Shown here: positions 23,301 through 36,883 of the stretch, piece after piece
How the letters are laid out: the number at the start of each line of letters is the position of its first letter
Position numbering within the stretch: position 1 is the stretch's first letter
NCBI GenBank assembly: GCA_907165065.1
Contig: OU015528.1
Span: 20,598,015 to 20,662,014, forward strand
DNA from: Caprimulgus europaeus
Lineage: Eukaryota; Chordata; Aves; Caprimulgiformes; Caprimulgidae
Length of the DNA: 64,000 nucleotides
Reading direction: 5' to 3'
Translations under genes and position numbers: made by a program
Notes under the pieces: generated by a model
Told to the model about the DNA's origin: nothing
The model's database searches: none
Seen by the model: only the letters and a program-made list of their open reading frames with translations

Positions 23301-26300
23301 CAGATTTTTTTTCCTATCATTCTCAATTAGCTTTTGGAGAGCATTGACTACAATGTCACCAGCTGCTCTTTAACTGACTGTACAGTTTTTACTAAGTAAA
23401 ATGGACCTCATATAATGGTTTTTATTCCACTGTCTAGTTAAAAATTAAAGGATGGATTATAGCAAAACAAGATGCCTGTGCTTCTTCTATCGTCTTTCAC
23501 TTTTATTTTTTTTAAACTTCTCTTTTCTTGTTATTTTCACCAGCAACTGAACAAAGGTGAAGCACATGAAGTACAAGAACATTAATTGATGTATCTTCTA
23601 CTGGCTTTTAGCTCTCAATCTCTATAATTTCTTTTTCTCACAGTCTAAATCTGTAGCAAAATTACAAGACATGGAATATCTTATACACTTTCTAGACATT
23701 GAGCTACAAATAAGTTTGCATAAAGATGCCTACCCTAGGTTGTATAAATAATTAGAGCAATCTCCCTCGGAGAAGGAACCACGTCCTTTTATACAGTACT
23801 GTATTGAAAAAAGCTGAATTATCATACAAATATATTTGGTTTTATATACTTCATCAGGTTAATCAAGTAAGATTTCATTTGTAAATCAAGATCTTGCATC
23901 AAAGGCAAAGTCCATTATAAACTGCTAGAACACTCAATTTCATGTCAGTCTTGTACTTAGCTTAGCTTGAATTCTAGAGAGAGAGGGCAAGATCCACAAA
24001 AGTTCTTTGGTCTCTAACCTTTTTAGACTAAGAGTTATATCCTGTTAAATATATATTATAAATATAGAGGTATCTTATAACTTAAAAAAATACCTTCAGA
24101 AAAACATTTGCTTTTCTAATTGTTTGGATTATTAAAGACATTATACCATTTTAATAGGGACAATAAAGGTTCTGTAAGAATATATGGCAATAGATCCAGA
24201 CAAAATACATTGTAATTTAGGTTCCTTTCTCAAATAACCTCAGTTTGGACCTTTCCTCTGTAGAGACATATTTTTTTTATGTACCAACACAAGTGGGAAC
24301 ACTAAAGCTTATAACACCCTTATTTTGGAGTGTAGGCAACTGTAATGCCCAGTGTGTACCTAAACATAGACTTCCACTCTCTCTACCAAGGGCAAACTCA
24401 AAGTTCTGTGATGACTAAAAACTAAACAGAGCCACACAACTGTGCTGTAAGTTGTCAAGCCAAGTCTGAACATATGTTTGCCAGGTGCTTGGCACAGTAG
24501 GCAAGAGAAAATATCTCATAGTGATGAGAAAGAAATGGTTCTTGTAGACATTGATTCCTTAATTCCTTTCTGCAGGAATATACCATCTTTTGAAGTAGAT
24601 ATTATAAACATGCTCTGTATAAGTGCATAGTTTCAAAGACATTGAGAGGAAAGATAATTCATCTAGTGTAAAAATCCTTAGAGCCCAACGTAGTACGAAG
24701 AGGTTATAACATTAACAATTATTACATCTTTCCTTTAATCAGGGCAGTCAGACTTCAGCAAAGGTCTGCTCAGTATTCCTATGGCAATATAGATACACAT
24801 TGCATGCATCATTTGTTGAAGAACTAGCGGCAGCCAAGTTTTAGTGTGAGGTTGGAAAGAATATTTATGAAAGAGCATCTGATGGCTTGATGTCCCTGAG
24901 TATTAAACTGAACATCAAAACTGCAACTTCCTTTAGGAGAAGTAAACCTCCTCTAACAGTTTGAATGAGGGATTTCTAAAATTACAGTGTGAAACAAACA
25001 AAGAAACTGAAAAAATATATCTCAACTAATTTATATTTATATAAAAACAGCTTGAACAAAGATTAGCAATTATTTGTTTCATTTGTTACTTTGACGTGAT
25101 TTATGATGTAGTAGCTACTGACAGCCTCATTCTTCTTTAATTTTCCATCTCTGATTAAAACAATGAATTCTTCAGTTGTTAGAGCTGTATTTTATGACGG
25201 CATGTTAATAGTCAATCATTTTCAGTTTCTATAAGTGCCTCATCTAATACAATCAATAGTTTTTCCTTGTTTCAGGTGCCATCTCTATGACAGAAATCTA
25301 TCTATTATGTGGCTGTAAACTGACCATAGGTCATGAAATATAATGAGTGTATTTCACAAAGTAAACACATCATTGCTCATTCTCAATATTTGTTGAATGC
25401 ACAAGTAAATGAAAGCAAGTTACATTTTAGCTTCACATACAGAAAAAACTTAAATTCAATTAAGGGCACACCTGGATAATGGTCTATAGTTCATTCTTGC
25501 TCATGTTTAGTTTCATGAATTGTTAAAATTGAATTTCTTTGAATGTTATATGATGCCAAATCACTCAAGGACCAGGATGAAAAAATGTTGAACTGTTAAT
25601 TGCATGCTAAACAGAAGTAGATTAAAAAATATGAATAGGAAAACTTCTCTGTTCCTAATGGATTACTGATTTATGTCATTAAGACTTTTCACCATCAGAA
25701 GAAATGTAAGTCATTGCACTACTCCAAATTGCTACTGACAATTCTAATTATTTCATTAGGAGCTGTAGGTTTGTTTACACTTAATCATGATGATACTCCT
25801 TCCAGTTTATGATCAAGTGAATAGTTACTAAGAAAAAAAAAATATTCATTTTTTAATATCCAGGAATATAGTTAAATGTCTAATAATAACAACAAAAAAA
25901 TTCTCATTAAAGATAATTATGCATGTGAAAAGCTTATGGCTGTAATATCCAGTATCAGTCTGAAACTCAAAATAGGATAAATTATTGTTCTTTTCTGTAA
26001 CACATTTCAAGTAAAGCAACTAAAATTGTTTGATGCTAATTCATAAAAAAATAGATTTACAAAATCACAGTGAATTTGTTTTTCTGAATCACAGTTTTTA
26101 TACCACAGTGTTCAACAAATTAGAATAAAACACAGGAAAATCTAGGACCCTAATAAGTCTGTAAGATTTCCACAGTTTCTTCATAGGGAATGCTATTGTC
26201 CCATGATTTCTTCCCCTGCTGGATCTTCCTATATTTGAAGCCAGTCATCACCCTCTTTCTCAAAATAGGCTTCAGAGATGAGTCAGTCAGATAACACAAC

Positions 26301-27925
26301 GCCTTATATTCAGTTAACCGCCAGATAGGAACAGCTCCGGAATTCAGGAGATCCGAGTTCAACTTGTTCTCTCAATGACTAGAATGTCAATGCACATCTT
26401 CCAGAAGAGTGCAAATCTAGTATTGTTTTCTATGGCAGGTCTTTCTCAGTCCTTTCAGCTAAAACCATTTGATTTTGAATAAATATATATAAAGACAAAT
26501 ACAGGAACTAACTGATAACGTAGAGGTGAATAGAACTGCCTTAGCATAAGCATCTAAAATTTTTATATCTAAGTCTGTTGTACTCACATGAGTCTCTTTT
26601 TACAGTCAGTGAAGAGGAACAAGCACCAGAGAGCCATTTGTCTTGTGGTTCTATTGCCATATAAAACAGGACAGATGAATCACCCTCTGGAGGTGACAGT
26701 TTCTCTCCATTGACCATGAGTGGAGCATAGGTGACTATCTCATACATAGATGCATACATTTTAGTTGTCTAAAGTTGGATGAGATAAATTCCAGCCTCAG
26801 AGGCTAAAGCAGGATGCTAGGACAGGAGACCATGAAAAAGAGTCGCTGCTCCATCTGTAAGAATCATTTCAGACTAGAATGCCACTGTGCTACCCGTAAT
26901 GTAAGAAACAAATTTTAAATGTATAAGTTCTGTAAGACTAACCAGATAACTCAGTAGGGGTTAAAGATAGAGACAGGATAGATTTGTTCTATAAAAACCC
27001 ATAATCACTCATTTGGGATACATTTTACCTTTTGTGCTGTCTATGCTGTCTTCTTAAAGGGGAGTCTTACCTGCTTGATGTATATTCAACTAATGAAAAC
27101 CACTTATTTTGGATCACCTATTTTTTCAGTTTCTTTATGTGACACTCATATGTAGCAACTAAAAAATTAAACAGTTAATCCCATAAGACCTTCCCATTGA
27201 GCAGTTACTACTTCAGCAAATTAGCAGCTTTGTTAATGGCCATACATTGAGACACATCTTTCATTTTTTTCATTGCAAGAAGGCAAAGTCCCTTTGGATA
27301 GTCTTTTACCCTGCACCTTATAAAAGTCACATCTTGTGCTTGGTGAACTTGAAAGTAGTACATTATATAATGCCAAGTTAATGAATTATATACTAAAATA
27401 TGCAAATCTATACCGGTTTGCCATGCTGCCATACAAATGCTGGGGTTATAATAACTGGTGTATGAGGTATTATATTTGTACAATTTGTAGGGTTCGTGTT
27501 TAACCAGCACAGAAATGCAGGTGATAAACTATTAACTTTGTCTTAAGGAAGTATACTTCAAAGAGTCAAAGTGTAGATTACTGGATGCAACATTTTGGTT
27601 TTGGGTGAGGTATTTGTACATTCACATACTTCTCTTGTATTCCAAAGTGTTCTCAATGTCAAACATGCCAATTGCATCCATCAAATCAGAAGTATATTTG
27701 AAAATAAATTAACACATTAATCACTGAAAATCTCATTTGTTTTCCTGCATCTGGCGATAAGTGAAGTACATCTGAGCCTCTAGATTCCAGACTTATGTGG
27801 TAATAATAGATATTACATTGTAGAGGATTTTGTTTGAGCAACACCTAGCACTGAATGGAAATAGTGGTTAAAGTGTTGTGATGCTCTTAACCTGCTTCAC
27901 AACACCTTATCTTTCTTGTTTGCAG
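20400..27925. other. Gene-free AT-rich DNA
   Basis: About 7.5 kb without a supportable gene or recognised repeat. Open frames are at most about 75 codons, and several pair with opposite-strand frames. A low repeat load in a bird gene desert can reflect conserved non-coding sequence, but nothing here lets me mark one. Confidence 0.5.
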
Positions 27926-27949
27926 GACCAGATTTACCGGCTTGCTTGG
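27926..27949 (+). other. Candidate 24-nt microexon
   Basis: A pyrimidine-rich run ending TTTCTTGTTTGCAG (acceptor AG at 27924-27925) precedes 24 nt, followed immediately by GTAAGG, a good donor, at 27950. The length is a multiple of three and one frame reads DQIYRLAW. No neighbouring exon or matching protein is recognised. Chance pairing of splice-like motifs over 64 kb is entirely possible. Confidence 0.15.
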
Positions 27950-30900
27950 GTAAGGAGGCATGCTATTTCCTGCTGTTTGTCTAGCTTAAAAATGGAAGTG
28001 GAAAATTTTGCTCGAGTATTATATAGCACAAACAGATTTTGGTTCTTCCAAGGACCTCAGGTAGTCTATAATACTGGCTAAAATTTCCTCCTCTTTTTCC
28101 TCTTTACTACAAAGAAAGGAGTCTGAAATTCTGTGACTATTAATGATAGCTTATCTTTTTCAAACAGCATACCTGGCTCTGGAATTCACACAACTTCACC
28201 TCAAAGACAAAGAAGGAATGTTTACTAAACTTGTTAATGTGAGTTTGCTTCTTGATTAAAACAGAGAAAACTGACAGTTGCCATAGTAAGAACATTTTCT
28301 CTAAATTGCTAACAAAAATACCTTTGGCAAGGTATTTTATTCTTCTCTTCTCTTGTGATCATTATCAGCATCTGCTGCCAGCTGTATGCAGTAATGTAAG
28401 CATTATCTCAGGAGCAGGCAGAAAGTTCAGACACATAATACATGCCAAATTTTAACCAACTCTTATTAGAGTTAATGATTTATTTTTTCTAGAATGGCTC
28501 TATAAGAAAGACTAAAATAGTCTGTAGTTAACATAATGAAGCAAATATATTTTCCTGCAATTTACATACTATTCTTCTCTGGAAATTTGTACCTTGTTTT
28601 TGAAAGGAAAAAAAAATATTTAAGTTTTTAATAGTCATCAAAGATTTTATAGTTTAGACTAAACACAACTTTTCCATTTTCTTGAGGAAAATATAAGTCA
28701 ACCTATCATTCAGTATGCACCTTCAAAGCAAATTGCTTGTGTTTTCTCACACTTTATTCACTTGCTTATCTCTAAAAAATAGTATATGTGCATTACTTAT
28801 AATTTTCTCAGAAAGTTTTTTTTCAGATTTCATTGTTATTTTCTTGTATTTTATCTATGCAACTACAATAATGTCAGTAGAAAACTTGAAAAAAACAGGT
28901 TTAGATATTTCAAATTTTTACCTATTTTTTATATGATGGAAATTATCTTTTCACCAGACAAAACAAACAAGCAAACTCTGTTAAGAGAAACAAATTAAAA
29001 GTTCATGTTATCTCACCAAAAACTGTAACACACATGAATAAAACATGACAGACATACATATATTTCAAGATGTTATACGTTTGGTTTTCAAATTGCCTCA
29101 TTTTAACTGTAGGTTAGATATTTAAAACTATTTATTTATTTAACTATGTTGATTTTGGCATTGGCATAATTACAGTAATTAATAGCTCACCTTTTTTTTT
29201 TGCCATGTTGGAATAAATTTTGTTCAGTACCACTGAAGACAAACATCCTACCTTTTGACTTCATTGGCAATACAGACAAGTAAAGACACAGGCACTGACT
29301 CAAAGAATATAACCTGCCTCAGTCAGAAGAAGTTGCTGGTTGGTATATTTCCATGAATGACCAGTCTCACAATTATTATGGGCCTCACACGAGGCACACT
29401 TTATTTAACTTCCACTCTCTTCAGACTGAGTCACTGTTTATTCTGTTCCTTTTCTTTTACTCCTTTGAATCATTGCAATGGGGAGTAATCTTAAATTAGC
29501 TTTGCTAAGTGTTAATAAATCTAGATACACCGTGAAAGCCAAAAATATACTGTTTTTTCAAAAGTTTTTTTTTTTTTAATTTGACCTACACCTGTTTAAA
29601 ACTTTTCAGCTGACTAGCATAAAACATTGATGAACCAGTCATTACAGTAGCATTTCAATACTCAGGAATAACACTAGGAGAAATACCTTCACACACTGTT
29701 GAGCACCAAGAGCTGTTGTGGGATGATTTCTGTGCCTTAGAATGCTCACCAAAGAAAACCTTGGTGTTGCCAGCTAGTTGGACTCTTCCCATAAGCCAGT
29801 TTCTGTACTTATGCTAAAGAATAAAACAACTAAGTTAATTCAAATAAAAAAGCTTATCTTTCTCACAAATAACTTTGTAGAAAATATTGAAATCTTCAGT
29901 GAGCATTAATAAATGCTAGATGTTAATTAAATTGATGTGATGAGTGTAGATTATATTCCACAGCTAGAAACCTGGAGAGGACTTGCCTCATCTGAAGAAA
30001 GGTCAGGAATACATATTGCAAAGTTTCATACTCTACCTACTGGGACAGGATTAATCACCTGCAGAAACAAAGTGGAAAACAATGGGTTTTGCACAGAACA
30101 GTGTTTTTGCACAGGAGTATGTGGGAATTCTTTGGGAGTAGACACTGAGTGCAAGCCAAAAATATAATATGATTGCTGATAGAAATGAGACTATTGTACT
30201 GGAAAGGAGTTCATATGTAAGGTACTTGTAGCCCACTCTCCTCAATGTCAATAGACCGCCACTGGTTCACAGGTTCACTTTTTCCCAGCTCTGAATACTA
30301 CCACACATTTTTAAAAAGAAAGATAAATGTACAAGAGTCTCAGAGGTAAACAGTAAGAATGGTTCAAAAATAGAAAGGCTGAAGAGGAAAGATTATCCCA
30401 CTGGGTCTGGTTAGTGTGAATAGGAGCTGACTGGAGGGAATAACTGTGTTCACATGTATCAAAGAATACTGCAAAGAAGATAATGAAAACCTGTTCCACT
30501 ACAGATAAAACAAGTAATTATCTTAAACTAAGACAGAAATTTTAAGATACAAATACAAGGGGTAAATTATAGTTACTATAGTAGTCTGACTTTTGAGCAT
30601 TTGCCTTTGAAATCTTGATGTTCTTTTTGTATATCTAAAAAGTCATATGTATGTGCACATTTAAAAGAAAATGCATTAAGATTAATCTATTATGTTTTCA
30701 CTACTCTTTTTTGAATAAGTGGAAATATCTATCACTGGTCTAACAAGCATGGATACTTTTTCTTAAAAATGGTTCATTAATCCTATCCCCAAAATCCTAA
30801 TTAGGTACTTTGAAGTGTTTCTAACTGTAACACTAATTTTCTTCAGTTCTTTGAAGGCAAGCCACTCTCCTTAGAAGGTAATTTGTATTTTTTTCCTTTG

Positions 30901-33900
30901 CAGCAGCCCCAGAGGGGAGTGTTATCTCATAGCAACATACACTTTATGTTGCATCTCACTGCCTAAACAAGCACAACATTTTGTGAATAGAATTAAAAAA
31001 AAATCTTGTTTTCCATTTTGCTTCTACATTCAGAGCACATTAACCTAAGCAAAGGGATTTTTCTTCTCTTTGTATTTCTCATAAAAATATATTTCCTCTT
31101 CAGCAACAATATGACCCTTAATTGTTACTACATGAATAATATTAGAAAAAATAAAGCTTATCTCATAACTCTACATGCATTACACCAGACTCTTTCAGTG
31201 GGGACAAGGTAAACATATTTTATGCTGTAACAGACAAACCTCCCTGTCAGAGCCTCTATAAGCCATTATCTCGACTTCACCATTCAGTTCCTCCCACTCC
31301 AACCCAGTTAACAGTAATTATTATCTCATATAACACTACTCATTGTCTATTAATGTTAACTTGGATGGATTAGGCAAGATAGCCTTGTATTTCAATAGAA
31401 TATATTGTGTATATCATTATTTGAAAGTAAGACAGGCCTTCTGCGCTTAAAGAATACCATCAGCATCATTGCTTTGAACAGAAACTGAGATAACACTGAA
31501 ATAAGATATTCTTTATTTTTGAACAATAACGCTGACCATCTATAAGTAAAAAAATATATTTTCTGGTGTGATATTGTTTAATAAAAAAAAAAGTAAATAG
31601 TGTGATTCTCAAATATATGGTGATTTCACAGAAGATTATGCACTATGCATTTAAAAACAAAATACAAATATGTCCCTCTAAATGCTTTCCAGTAGTTTCC
31701 AGTAATAATTTCCAGGAATGTTTCTGAGCAGTTTATTTAATATTCATGACAAAAGATGGCATAACAGTTAATTTCTTTGGAAAAACTCAATCTATCAGTC
31801 TAGTATACTTACATATTTTGCCTGTGGCAAATATTTAATTTTCAAACCTAGAAATACCAAAGCAAGCTAAACATCTTTCTCAAAATCTCTTCTTTCTTCA
31901 TAAACATATACATGGAGCTAAATATACAGATGTCTACTTAGTGGTAAGAAATCACGCATCTGTAACACGCACAATATTTTAATCATGCTTTCTCCTCATT
32001 ATCAATATTTTGTTTCTTTTCAATATACATTGAGGTCAGAAACTGTTGGGTTTTTGGCATAAGGAGGAATTAAAATTCAGAATACACCTTGGAAGTTTTA
32101 AATATCAGATTTATATAAGCTTCAGGGCAGAAAACAAACAAATAGTTTTGGTTGAGGGCAGCTACTTCTCTAAAGATCAAATGAATTGTTCTTGGAAACT
32201 CCTATTTCTTGCCACTGACTGAAGAGCCAAATGAGGTAAACAGCTAGCCACAGGTACCTTTTGGACAGAAATAGTTCAGTGAGCTAAATTCCACCACTGG
32301 GATCTTAACTTTTCTGTTTCTGATAATTTAACGGTCTTATTTATATGGCCCTAATACTAACTGAAATCAGTATTTCATCTGAGTGTTCAGTTAATCTGAC
32401 GATTAATGTTTTCTGAGTTCAGATTTTCTTCATGAGGATACTAAAAATATCGAAGTCTATGTTTTAAAAAGATTGTGCTCCAGCAGTTTTCTTTACGTGT
32501 TACCATCTTCAAAATGCCACAGCAGCTACCCAGTGATATTTACATCTCTGGGCTTTTAGGAATTTAAGGATGGCAGGGGTTTTTTTTGATTAGTACCTAT
32601 AAAAATTATAAATACAAATCCAAATTACAGTAAATCAAATACTGATTTATAGGATTTAAGTGTTTATGAAATTATATCCAATATATGTATATATATTTTT
32701 ATATATGTACGTGCAACATACTTTCCAAGCCTGCTTATAACATGTGGGCCTGATTTTCTTCTGATTTGCTCCTTATTTGGTCATTTAAACATTTATGATG
32801 TGCCTTATTCTTTGGCTTTGGGTGGAATCTCAGATCAAGTTAGAACAAGCAAGTTGTAAAAGCAGCTGAGACACTTGTGCGCTGGGGTTTACCCCAGAGT
32901 GAATTAACATATCCTGAATATCTGTCAGGGAGCAACAAGGCATAAGGAAACCCAGCTACAATCAGCTACCCTTTCTTCTATAAGACATGGTATTGCACCT
33001 TGTTAAATTAACTTCAGGAAAACTTTAACTGCCCTCTCCCCTGCCTCCAAAGATCCTGAATTACTGGAGAACAGTAGTATACCCGCTTCATTCAGTGCTC
33101 CTGGATGGACCTCTGTAGTAGTTCATGGCTGCTTTTAACAACCTTACCCCTGATAGTTTAACTTGGTTTGAATACTGCTTCAGTCTGACAGAGTAATAAA
33201 ATTCCTCTGCTAATTCAAACAACATCCTCATATACTGTGCTACAATTTACACTGAGTTCATGATTAGTCTCTGAAACTTTGGTGAAAGAGAAAGAAATAC
33301 TTGGTTGAGATTCTGCCATTTCTCCCCATATTTGTCACTATATAAACTAAGCATATTTTATTCAACAACTTATAAGGAATTTTAAATTTTTCTTTGCACA
33401 ACTACACTGAAAGAAAAAGTAGTACTGTAGGGATCCATTTTCCAATCTATGCTTACTCCCACTAGAAATGCATGTCCCTTTGGACTCCCACCACCACACT
33501 AACTATAAATAAAGAATCCAGTTTCACCTTGCCTTCTTTTTTTCCTCCTCATGTTCAGAATTTATAGCCTGACCATTTTTATCAAGAAACTTTCTCTAGA
33601 TTATATTAAATTTAATTATGGCCTAATTAAGAGTATAATAAGTGGCACAAACTCAGCACTTTGTAACGACTGGTCAGGAAAAAAAGATTCCAGGACATAA
33701 TTTGCTTCAATGAATGGGACCATCATTACAAGTTCAAGTCTCACAGGATAGCCTTTAAATATGACAGCAGAACTGCAGTATCCTTCAGATAGTCTCAAGT
33801 AGGATTGTGTTATTCTCTTCTCAGTTTTCCCATGATAATTTTATTATTAGTAGATAATTTTATATGGATATAAAATCACTGTACATACAATATAACCAAA

Positions 33901-34577
33901 TGACCAATTAGAGTAGAAGCAGTAAAACTTTAATATAACATTTCAGTTTGAAAAGGATCAAAGAGATCCTCATTAAAATTTAGAGATTCAAGTTTGAGGG
34001 AAAAGATTAGAAGAAATTAATATCCCTCATGGTAGTCTAATTATTTTTCCCCCACCTGCAGTGGAGTAATAAAGAATTCATACAGTAGATAATAAATATG
34101 GGTGAGAAAGATAAAAGTTATAAATACAATGCCAGAATGCTGTAAAAAACTGAGATTAAAAGGAAGAGCATCAAGTGATAATGTGTTTTTTATCATAGGA
34201 AAACACTTCACATAGGATCTGAACTTGGAAGATGAACTGAGCATATTATGTTGCCACATAGGAGCTTCAGCTCAGTGCATCTCAGTGGGTTTTCACCAGC
34301 ATTCAAGAACAGCTCAGAATTTGGCAGAAATAGCCTCATACTAGTGAACATTCATATGTGAAACCTTTAATATGAATGGACCTGAGTAGAAGTGAAATGT
34401 GTGTTCCCCTTGTAGAAGATTTTTGATAGCTTTTAAATATTATTTACAGAAGCTAAAGCACCCCCACTGCTAAATGGAAGGACTAAAAGCAGTACACTGA
34501 ACAAAAACAGCTGCCTTGTGTGTTCGTTATCTTTTCTTGCTCCATTTCACCGTGCCAGAGTAACTTTTCTGCCAGTC
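27950..34577. other. Gene-free AT-rich DNA
   Basis: No supportable gene and no recognised interspersed repeat. Short A/T simple tracts occur (for example TA-rich around 32680-32705). Frames of 60-76 codons have no recognisable domains. Confidence 0.5.
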
Positions 34578-34880
34578 AAAGTTGTGCTATTCAAGTAACT
34601 GGTAACAAATTAAATTGATTTGGTCTAGTGGAAGGCAGGGAGATTGGAGCTAGATGATCTTTAAGGTCCCTTCCAACCCAAACCATTCAGTGATTCTATG
34701 ATTCTATGATTTTTCTTCCCCAAGATGAGTCTGTTATGCCCATGACAATAACTGGTGAATGAGCCCTCCCTGTCCTCATTCTAATCTATGTCCCCTTTGT
34801 TGTGATTCACTTCCCATCTCATCGGGTGGGGACAGTGAGTACAGGACCACATGGTCCTACCTGTGGGTGAAACTGGCACA
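34578..34880 (+). mobile_element. ERVL-type LTR 3' fragment, split by a CR1
   Basis: Excluding the insertion, about 214 bp aligns by eye with the last ~210 bp of the solo LTR at 51318-52283: the AATTAAATTGATTT block, TGAGTCTGTT, CATAACTGGTGA.TGAGCC, TTTGTTGTGATTC, and the final CTACCTGTGG segment. It lacks the first three quarters of the LTR and is more eroded than the other copy. It is an old, broken fossil. The CR1 at 34622-34710 inserted later into it. Confidence 0.85.
34622..34710 (+). mobile_element. CR1 LINE 3'-terminal fragment inside an LTR
   Basis: Eighty-nine bases of CR1 3' UTR (TAGATGATCTTTAAGGTCCC, then TTCCAACCCAAACCATTC), ending in ATTCTATG terminal repeats. It sits exactly within the LTR segment that is uninterrupted in the copy at 51318-52283 (AATTGATTTTTCTTCCCC there), so the insertion point can be read to a few bases. 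GATTT appears on both sides (34617-34621 and 34708-34712), either a very short target duplication or microhomology with the CR1 end. Extreme 5' truncation is common for CR1. Confidence 0.93.
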
Positions 34881-36640
34881 ATCTTTCAAATTAGAAGCTT
34901 TCATATATGTATGTTTTTATGTTCTCTCCACCAGTACACCCGGTGCAATATATAGACTTTCTTGTTTATGAAAAAAAAAAAAATCTACTAAATATGTCAT
35001 CATACCTGCAATTCATACATTTAAATAGGGTTTGCAAGATCCAAATATTCCCTAGCTGATTATTTCTTTTATTTTTGCACAGACAGCATTTCTGTCAATG
35101 GGCAATATCATCTTTAAATCACAATGACTATTATGACTTATTTATTCCCCTACTTCTGTTTCTTCTCATCCAGATTTGCAGAGTATCATCTACCACTTTT
35201 CTTAGCTTGTTCAAGACCATGTCTTGTCGTTGCTCAGTCTTGCACTAAAACAAACCTCCATCATCTACATTTATTCTTCACAATTCCCCTTACTGGTAAG
35301 TCCGGTGGACAGAGCAGCCTGATTATTGCTAACTGGTTTGTGCCATTGCTGATCAGAGCACTATCAGCTCCAATCTGTGCCACAAGCACTGCTGGTGATC
35401 AGAGCTATAATAATTGTGAAATGAGAGAAGAACTCCCAGCAGAGATCTACTGTAAAATATGAAGCCTTATCAAGGAATTACATGGTCAAGTTATCTCTTA
35501 GGATCTAATAGACAGTCATAATTTCCAAGTGAAGACATCCAGCCCAGACTGGATTCTGAAGTGCCAGAATGATATTTTAAATTCTACCTTCAGGGCTCAA
35601 AGGATGAACTTATTGTTTGAGTAACCCATTCAAAGAAGGAAAATGTCCGCAACTACTGAAAAACGAATCATGACAATTAATTTCATTTCTTTTAGTAGCT
35701 TAACTTGTTTGGTACTGAGGCCCATTCTAGTACCAAAAATAGTACCAGTACTATTTTAGCCTGAGTATATTTATTTACAGGTTTGTTTTTTTTCCATTGC
35801 TAGAATGCTGAAAACATACAGGATTAAAAAATAAGCTTTATTGCTTCTTCATCAAAGGGAGGAATAATAAGGTAGAACACAGGTACACTGTGAACAAAGA
35901 TGGCTTCTCTCTCTATTGATTTCCTCCATTTTCATGAAGGAAAGCACCACTCTGCTGCCAGAAAATAAAGCAAATCAATATGCAAAAATGTAGTCTGACA
36001 CTGTGTATATGCCATATACAGGTATCAGAGGTCCCAGAGTAACTACTGTGCCTCAATGTGACTGAAAGCCCTAGGGAAGCAAGCGGGATATAGACACTGA
36101 TAGCGTGTACCAAACAACAGACTTTCCAGGAAGGCTTTTTCTTATTTGGTAATCTTCAAACTGACACAGAGTTTGAAGACATAAACCCGTACTAGAAGCA
36201 CACAGATCTGAACTCAGTCTGGTTTCATGACTGTTACTGAGACAGATGAAGACCTGCTTTCTTAGTATACATGAATCATTTAGGCTATATTGTCTTTCAG
36301 ATTATCTGCTGCTGTCAAACAAATTACATCCAGAATAGTGTATATTTATTTCTCTAAGTCTGACAGTTCCACAGCTTTGGGGTTTTTGGGGGTTTTGTTT
36401 GTTTTTTTGTTTGTTTTTCATCTCGGTGCACCTCTGACTTTCAGTTTTCCAGAAAAAGGTACTCGAAATGTACCTTTTTGGTGTGGAGATTTAAATGGTT
36501 ATCTTTTCAGCTCACATATTTACAATTTATATGTATTTGTACAGTTTAACATCTAGAAAAAATTCTAGATTAATTCCCCTTGATTTTAGACACTTACCAT
36601 AGTTGAATTCATTTATTCCCAATAGGCACATGACACATAC
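34881..36640. other. Gene-free DNA
   Basis: An A-rich run follows at 34970-34982. A 112-codon open frame (35124-35462) encloses the exon-like block described separately. A 22-nt near-perfect palindrome (10-bp arms, 2-nt spacer) lies at 35736-35757, and a G/T-rich tract at about 36378-36418. No gene is supported. Confidence 0.5.
35174..35295 (+). other. Candidate 122-nt exon (unsupported gene)
   Basis: It is bounded on the left by a long pyrimidine tract ending TTCTTCTCATCCAG, an unusually good acceptor, and on the right by ACTG followed by GTAAGT, a consensus donor. One frame stays open through the block and beyond (35124-35462), giving residues such as RFAEYHLPLFLACSRPC. I recognise no protein family. 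It could be an exon of a long non-coding RNA, a cryptic exon or chance. Confidence 0.2.
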
Positions 36641-36846
36641 AATACACATGACACATATATACGTATATGCACAGCCAGCCAAACTCCAGTTACCCACTCT
36701 GACTGTCCAGGATGAAAGCCTTTAGTTGGTGAAAAATATATACATATGTACACTTATCTATACATATGGATCCATCCGCTAACCGGCTTTACACACTTGG
36801 CCTGTTTAGTAGCTGGCCCTGGCCCCTCCTGGTGTCCCAGCTGCCT

Positions 36847-36869
36847 CACACACAGACACACACACACAA
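36847..36869. repeat. (CA)n microsatellite, interrupted
   Basis: CA dinucleotides with one AGA interruption, immediately left of the ~30-bp tandem array. Confidence 0.85.
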
Positions 36870-36883
36870 GCAACTGTGAGTCC

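Noticed and set aside
35736-35757. 10-bp-arm palindrome around AGTACCAGTACT
   Set aside because: Short and AT-rich; expected by chance at this length in 64 kb.
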